A DNA stretch of 64,000 bases, taken from contig CANPUZ010000033.1 in NCBI GenBank assembly GCA_947579665.1, positions 186,001 to 250,000 on the forward strand, read 5' to 3'. Under the pieces are notes generated by a model that worked only from the letters and a program-made list of their open reading frames with translations, made no database searches and was not told the origin of the DNA. Shown piece after piece: positions 60,218 through 64,000 of this stretch; positions within the stretch are counted from its first letter, which is position 1; each line of letters opens with the position of its first letter. Source of the stretch: Sympetrum striolatum (Eukaryota > Arthropoda > Insecta > Odonata > Libellulidae). A program made the translations under genes and the position numbers.

Positions 60218-60221
<4 letters not shown>
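59640..60221 (-). pseudogene. LINE C-terminal remnant: RNase H domain and cysteine motif
   Basis: On the minus strand one frame with three in-frame stops reads ICTDRHAAL and ALNSPWCRSKRVLEFRGELD, then HLFWVSGHAGISGNEKADEL (the GHxGxxGNExAD block of LINE-encoded RNase H). It continues to CRWCNLEEESTIHFLCEYLA (a CCHC-type knuckle) and ends in LGLYG and a stop. This order is seen at the C-terminus of R1-, LOA-, I- and some Jockey-group LINEs. RNase H would remove RNA during copying. The upstream part is replaced by a TA microsatellite that begins exactly at the I of ICTD. Confidence 0.85.

Positions 60222-60290
<69 letters not shown>
60222..60290. repeat. (TA)n microsatellite, about 69 bp
   Basis: An uninterrupted TA dinucleotide run directly abutting the LINE RNase H fragment. 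Confidence 0.97.
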
Positions 60291-60291
<1 letters not shown>

Positions 60292-60965
60292 TTACGTTAT
60301 TGATTCCTACCACAAAGTCGTGCCTGAAACAACTGTTAGAGTTGAATAAATTCCTCTTGGGTACCCAGCCGGGTTAAGTTGGTGTATTCCACCAACTTTT
60401 CTACTGTTAGCGTTATCTTGATTATCACATTCCCTAACTTTTTAATGTAACAAACCCATTACTACCTTCATCTTAACCAACAGCGAGTTATCACATTAAA
60501 TCAGATTATTTTTAAACATCAGATTTAAATATTTGATATATATAATGAAAAATAAGAACAATTTTAAGAACATAATACGTATGAAAAGCCATATATCAAT
60601 AATTAAATTATTACTATAAACGTAACATAGCAAATATATATTCCATATGAGTAAAATTTTCTCACATTCTGCTGGCAATGCATTTATGATATAGTTAGAT
60701 AAAAATAAATGATGAATTAGGTGAGAAAAACTAGCTCCATTTTCATTCAAAGCACAATTTCCTTGTTCCCCGCACAATTCTAAGGGAAATAGGGTCCCAA
60801 GCTCTTAGCTCTCAAACATATTGTCGCTGCTGCAACTGGGCGTCTTGAAACGGGCCCCAATCGGGCCTCGTCTCCGGAAGGGCCGACGGCGTCTTCCCAA
60901 TTGAAAGGTTGAGTAATCGGAGGAAGGACGAAATGTGCGTTTAGGAAGTACATTTACTAATGGAA
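60291..60965. other. Unassigned sequence
   Basis: Nothing recognised. A GC-richer patch at about 60820-60900 could be the body of the tRNA-like element next to it. Confidence 0.35.
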
Positions 60966-61040
60966 GAATACGGTCCGGCTTCGAACCCAGGACCTATTGG
61001 AGATGCATCTCATGAAACATAATCACGAGCTCAATTCACG
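60820..61040 (-). mobile_element. Possible tRNA-headed SINE
   Basis: On the minus strand GAGATGCATCTCCAATAGG precedes TCCTGGGTTCGAAGCC, a B box one base from consensus. The GC-richer stretch after it (GACGCCGTCGGCCC and following) may be the body. The A box and the ends are unclear, and no second copy is in the window. Confidence 0.35.
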
Positions 61041-63221
61041 GGTGGGGTGATAACTATCTATATATTTTTTAGAAATAATATAATCATTGTTTCAAATATA
61101 TAAAAGAATTTCTAATGTGAGATTTTTCATACTGTCCTGATGTCGCACTCAGCATCATTTATTTTAAGTTAATTTATTATTTATAAAGTTTATTTCACGA
61201 CTTCACCTATTTATTACCTCTGGTTAAGAATCTATCGTTTCGGTAAGGAGTGTCGCAATTGTATTCTTATGGTGGTTTTGAACCTCCAATGACTCGTGGG
61301 GTCTTTCTTTTAGCGGTCGTTGCCGAATCTACCTATCTATCTACTGACGTAAATATTTCGATACAGCGCTTATAATTTGCGCAGTGAATTCTCATCCTGT
61401 ATGTATTCGGAGAATCGTTTTTATACATCATTTCATAGGAAAGAATCATTTTCATCATCATTACTTTGATGTTACATCATGAGTGTGAATCGCATCATCC
61501 GAAATTGAATCCAACATTTATCCGAACAAACGCAAAATTGCATCTAATTGCACATAACTACTAAGTAATGATTTTTAAATCTTCTAAGCTCGTTCGATAA
61601 TAAATTCCACAAAAATAAAACAGGGACGAAATTTCGTTTAGATAGTTCATCGTGTTTCGTCGGACCGCGAACTGGATGGATGTGTTTATTCGAAAGCAGG
61701 AAGTTCTCAACTAATGTGGCGCAATCTGGAATGAACGTGCTCAACTAATTATAGCCGAACTAAGGGGAAACAGGAGAGGAAGTATTCGGAAGCAGTGCTT
61801 TCCAAACGGTGAATGAATTAGCTTCCGTTTTCTCTCTAATTCATGCGAACATTTCTCTCGGAGACAGTTTCACGCTAGCACTCTGCATGGGGTCTCCGGT
61901 TTATGCTGCAAAATCATCTTCGTTTTTTGCCTTTAAATGCTACGGATGATATGCTATGATCATTTTGAAGTTATTCCAGCAATTACGACAAAATGACGTG
62001 GCCATTGCTCTATTAAACAACGCCCCTTTTGCAGCTCAGGATGGAGACAACATTTTCTACTTGTAAATATCGCTATTATGTCATATGTGTCTTCCGTTCT
62101 CAATGGAATATGCGGATGAACGTAATGAGTTTACGACAGTACAAATATATTCAGAGTCAATTCGGGAATTAATAAACCTGAAAAAAGAGCATCATTCCCC
62201 GTTTTGAAAAGTCATCAAAATTTTAAAAAATAGATTTACGCCGCCATTCATTCGAACGAGAAGGTTTAACAGAGATTTGTGTGAATACTTACAAAATATA
62301 AACATATTCAACTTCTCGACTTAGTATCAATTTTTTATTCTCGGCGTATCCCCTTTTTAAGCAGCGGTTATATTTAAAATAATCATCGTTTTCTCTTTTA
62401 GTATGCTCAGAAATTTTATGTTCGGATCAAATTTGCATGAAAAAGAAAATACATCAACGGTTAAAATTAATATAACTGCACTTAGATTCATACAAGATTC
62501 ACTTAGGGATTTCAATCGAGCTCTTAAATCTGCTTTGTGTGACGTCATAAGTCTGAGGTGTTTTAAAGAGGTATTAACTTCTTAAATTTGCCAAGGATTA
62601 GCCACCTTGAAATTCGATCGTAATTTGTTACAAAATGGTATATTTTTGCTATGAGCTTTTTTCAATTGAGAACCCTTAGAGTAAGAATAAGAGTCTGTTT
62701 CATTTCTTGAAATGCGGGCGTCCCTATCGCTAAAGGCAATAAAGTCCACAACAACTTGTCACGATAAAAAGTAAAGAATATTATAAGGAATAAAATATAA
62801 GGAATTTGTTTCGGTAAGGAAAAGAATATCTCACTAATAGGTGAATATTCAATTACAAAATATTATTTATTGTTACCACTAAAATACCTTAACCGGATGC
62901 GAAGCCTTTGTTCACTTGGTTCCTCCAATTTCGTGCAGCCATTACGTCTACTTAAAAGTGAAAAAAACGAGTATTTTAAACACTTCGTGCGCAGATCTCA
63001 AGGGTAAGGCCAATGGAGTCAAATTCAAAACTATTTCAGCAGAACGGCCATTTCAAGTTTCTCTGTGATGCGGAAATCAAATCCAAGATAGACTTTAACA
63101 AGACAGTTCCAATAAGTTCATCTTTGCATAGTTTTGCCTTTGGATACAGATCAACGAAATAAGTACGAAACTCTCAATAAAGACTGCAATAGTAATACTT
63201 CAGGCGCTCTCTCAATTGGCA
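61041..63221. other. Unassigned AT-rich sequence
   Basis: A minus-strand frame at 61544-61744 ends NFVPVLFLWNLLSNELRRF, faintly like the WNxLP block at the end of some LINE proteins, but too short to call. Nothing else is recognised. Confidence 0.35.
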
Positions 63222-63345
63222 CTAGAAGTATCGTCAAAAGTGCTTCGACAGCTAAGGTCACTTCGCACATGGGCTCCGATAGAGAGTCGAACCCGGTATT
63301 GCTATTTCTGAAGCCGAATGCTTTGCCCGCAAGCTCGCTCACCTT
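63222..63345 (-). mobile_element. tRNA-derived SINE with shared tail and a different head
   Basis: On the minus strand the head begins near GGTGAGCGAGCTTGCGGGC (A-box-like) and has a B box GGTTCGACTCT and an end CGGAGCC. Then CATGTGCGAAGTGACCTTAG and CTGTCGAAGCACTTTTGAC match the body of the SINEs at 18.8 and 52.4 kb almost base for base. The head matches them poorly outside the B box. No target duplication was found. Confidence 0.75.
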
Positions 63346-64000
63346 ATTCTATGGTAGATGAAGTATAAAAGTGCAATGTTGATTCATAACATCATTGCTT
63401 ACGCATAAAACATACCCCGATATGTTGTGTGATATGTGTAGAATATGTCTCTGTGGTTATTATGGTAGATTTGCTCTCTATAGTGTTTGTTTTGGTATGA
63501 AACTTCATCACGGATTACCTGCAGCAATTTATTCTTCCCTCGTTTATTTGGGTACTTTTGCATCAAGGAAAGCGGCGACCGCAGAAGCAATTCTACGCCC
63601 GGAATCTGTTTGATCTTTCGCCTGTACCGATTTCAAAGACCATTCCAAGGATTTTCCTTGAGTTGCACACAAAGCAGCTTCTTCTTCTGTATCCAAGCGA
63701 TGTCTTTTGCAGGGCCTTTATGCTCTCAGACAATGCTCAAGTGCTTGCTAACCATTGTACTGGGTCTCGATGAAACTTTAATTGCTTCCACAACTGTTTT
63801 TGGTGGAAAAATTTCTCTTATTATTATAATCATTCATTTAAGTATATCCGGCATCTCATCAGATTTGTTAAATTCATCAAATATCTAATTGAAATCCGTC
63901 CTTATGTAATTGACAATGACGGCGTAGTAAAGTCCTTTTTTGTGATACAGCGTATATTAATATATATTCCACGGAAGAAGGCATTGTTCTGAATAAATGA
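63346..64000. other. Unassigned sequence to window end
   Basis: Frames of 60-133 codons overlap on both strands (for example 63487-63888 on the plus strand). None resembles a known family, and the minus-strand frames are equally long, so I do not call a gene. Confidence 0.35.

Noticed and set aside
61544..61744. A minus-strand frame ending NFVPVLFLWNLLSNELRRF, faintly like a LINE C-terminus
   Set aside because: Only a weak WNxL resemblance over some 15 residues and no adjacent LINE sequence.
63399..63888. Several overlapping frames of 63-133 codons on both strands
   Set aside because: Comparable lengths on both strands and in several frames, no known motifs, and low-complexity runs (IIIII). 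Treated as chance.
1..64000. CRISPR arrays, operons, ribosome-binding sites or other prokaryotic features
   Set aside because: The content is clearly eukaryotic. No regularly spaced repeats of CRISPR type were found, and the tandem repeats are simple or element-internal.

Overview
This is a transposon-rich stretch of an animal nuclear genome. It is AT-rich, has no compact gene order, and carries no ORF that looks like an intact host gene. The mix of RTE-, CR1- and Jockey-like LINE remnants, tRNA-headed SINEs, pogo/Tigger-, hAT- and Merlin/IS1595-like DNA transposons suggests an arthropod, probably an insect or chelicerate. Species and order cannot be settled from the sequence alone.

Layout. 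1-3.7 kb: mostly unassigned DNA with a 13-bp tandem repeat and a short palindrome. 3.77-7.57 kb: a stack of four remnants, namely a Helentron-associated-like (HINE-like) element, an RTE reverse transcriptase fragment (-), a Tigger-like terminus (-) and a Jockey-like LINE (+). 7.6-9.6 kb: a less AT-rich block with good splice signals and a polyadenylation signal, the only place where I suspect host exons. 9.9-10.25 kb: a 352-bp hAT-type MITE with an 8-bp target duplication and two perfect internal palindromes. 11.9-17.5 kb: two diverged copies of a roughly 2-kb non-coding repeat flanking a LINE endonuclease fragment; copy 2 holds a 340-bp MITE with a TA duplication. 18.7 kb: a tRNA-derived SINE with a 14-bp target duplication. 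20-21.1 kb: a pogo/Tigger-like transposase remnant cut by a GC-rich palindromic insertion. 21.37-27.64 kb: two 378-bp inverted arms, about 98 percent identical by eye, enclosing a broken Merlin/IS1595-family transposase. 28-31 kb: two RTE remnants in opposite orientation. 31-46 kb: almost nothing recognisable except a tandem pair of tRNA-like SINE heads at 36.7 kb and a small 22-bp tandem repeat. 47.2-48.8 kb: the best preserved coding sequence in the window, a CR1-like reverse transcriptase broken by one frameshift. 50.8 kb: another RTE C-terminus. 52.4-55.5 kb: a SINE, two further HINE-like copies and a 100-bp foldback. 58.9-60.3 kb: a second CR1 3' end and a LINE RNase H tail that runs into a TA microsatellite. 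61 and 63.2 kb: further tRNA-like SINEs.

None of the coding remnants looks able to make a functional protein as it stands. The most interesting points are the HINE-like family, which has subterminal inverted repeats, a 3' hairpin and a variable number of internal tandem units; the long near-identical inverted arms around a dead Merlin-type transposase; the double-palindrome hAT MITE; and a SINE tail shared by different tRNA-like heads.
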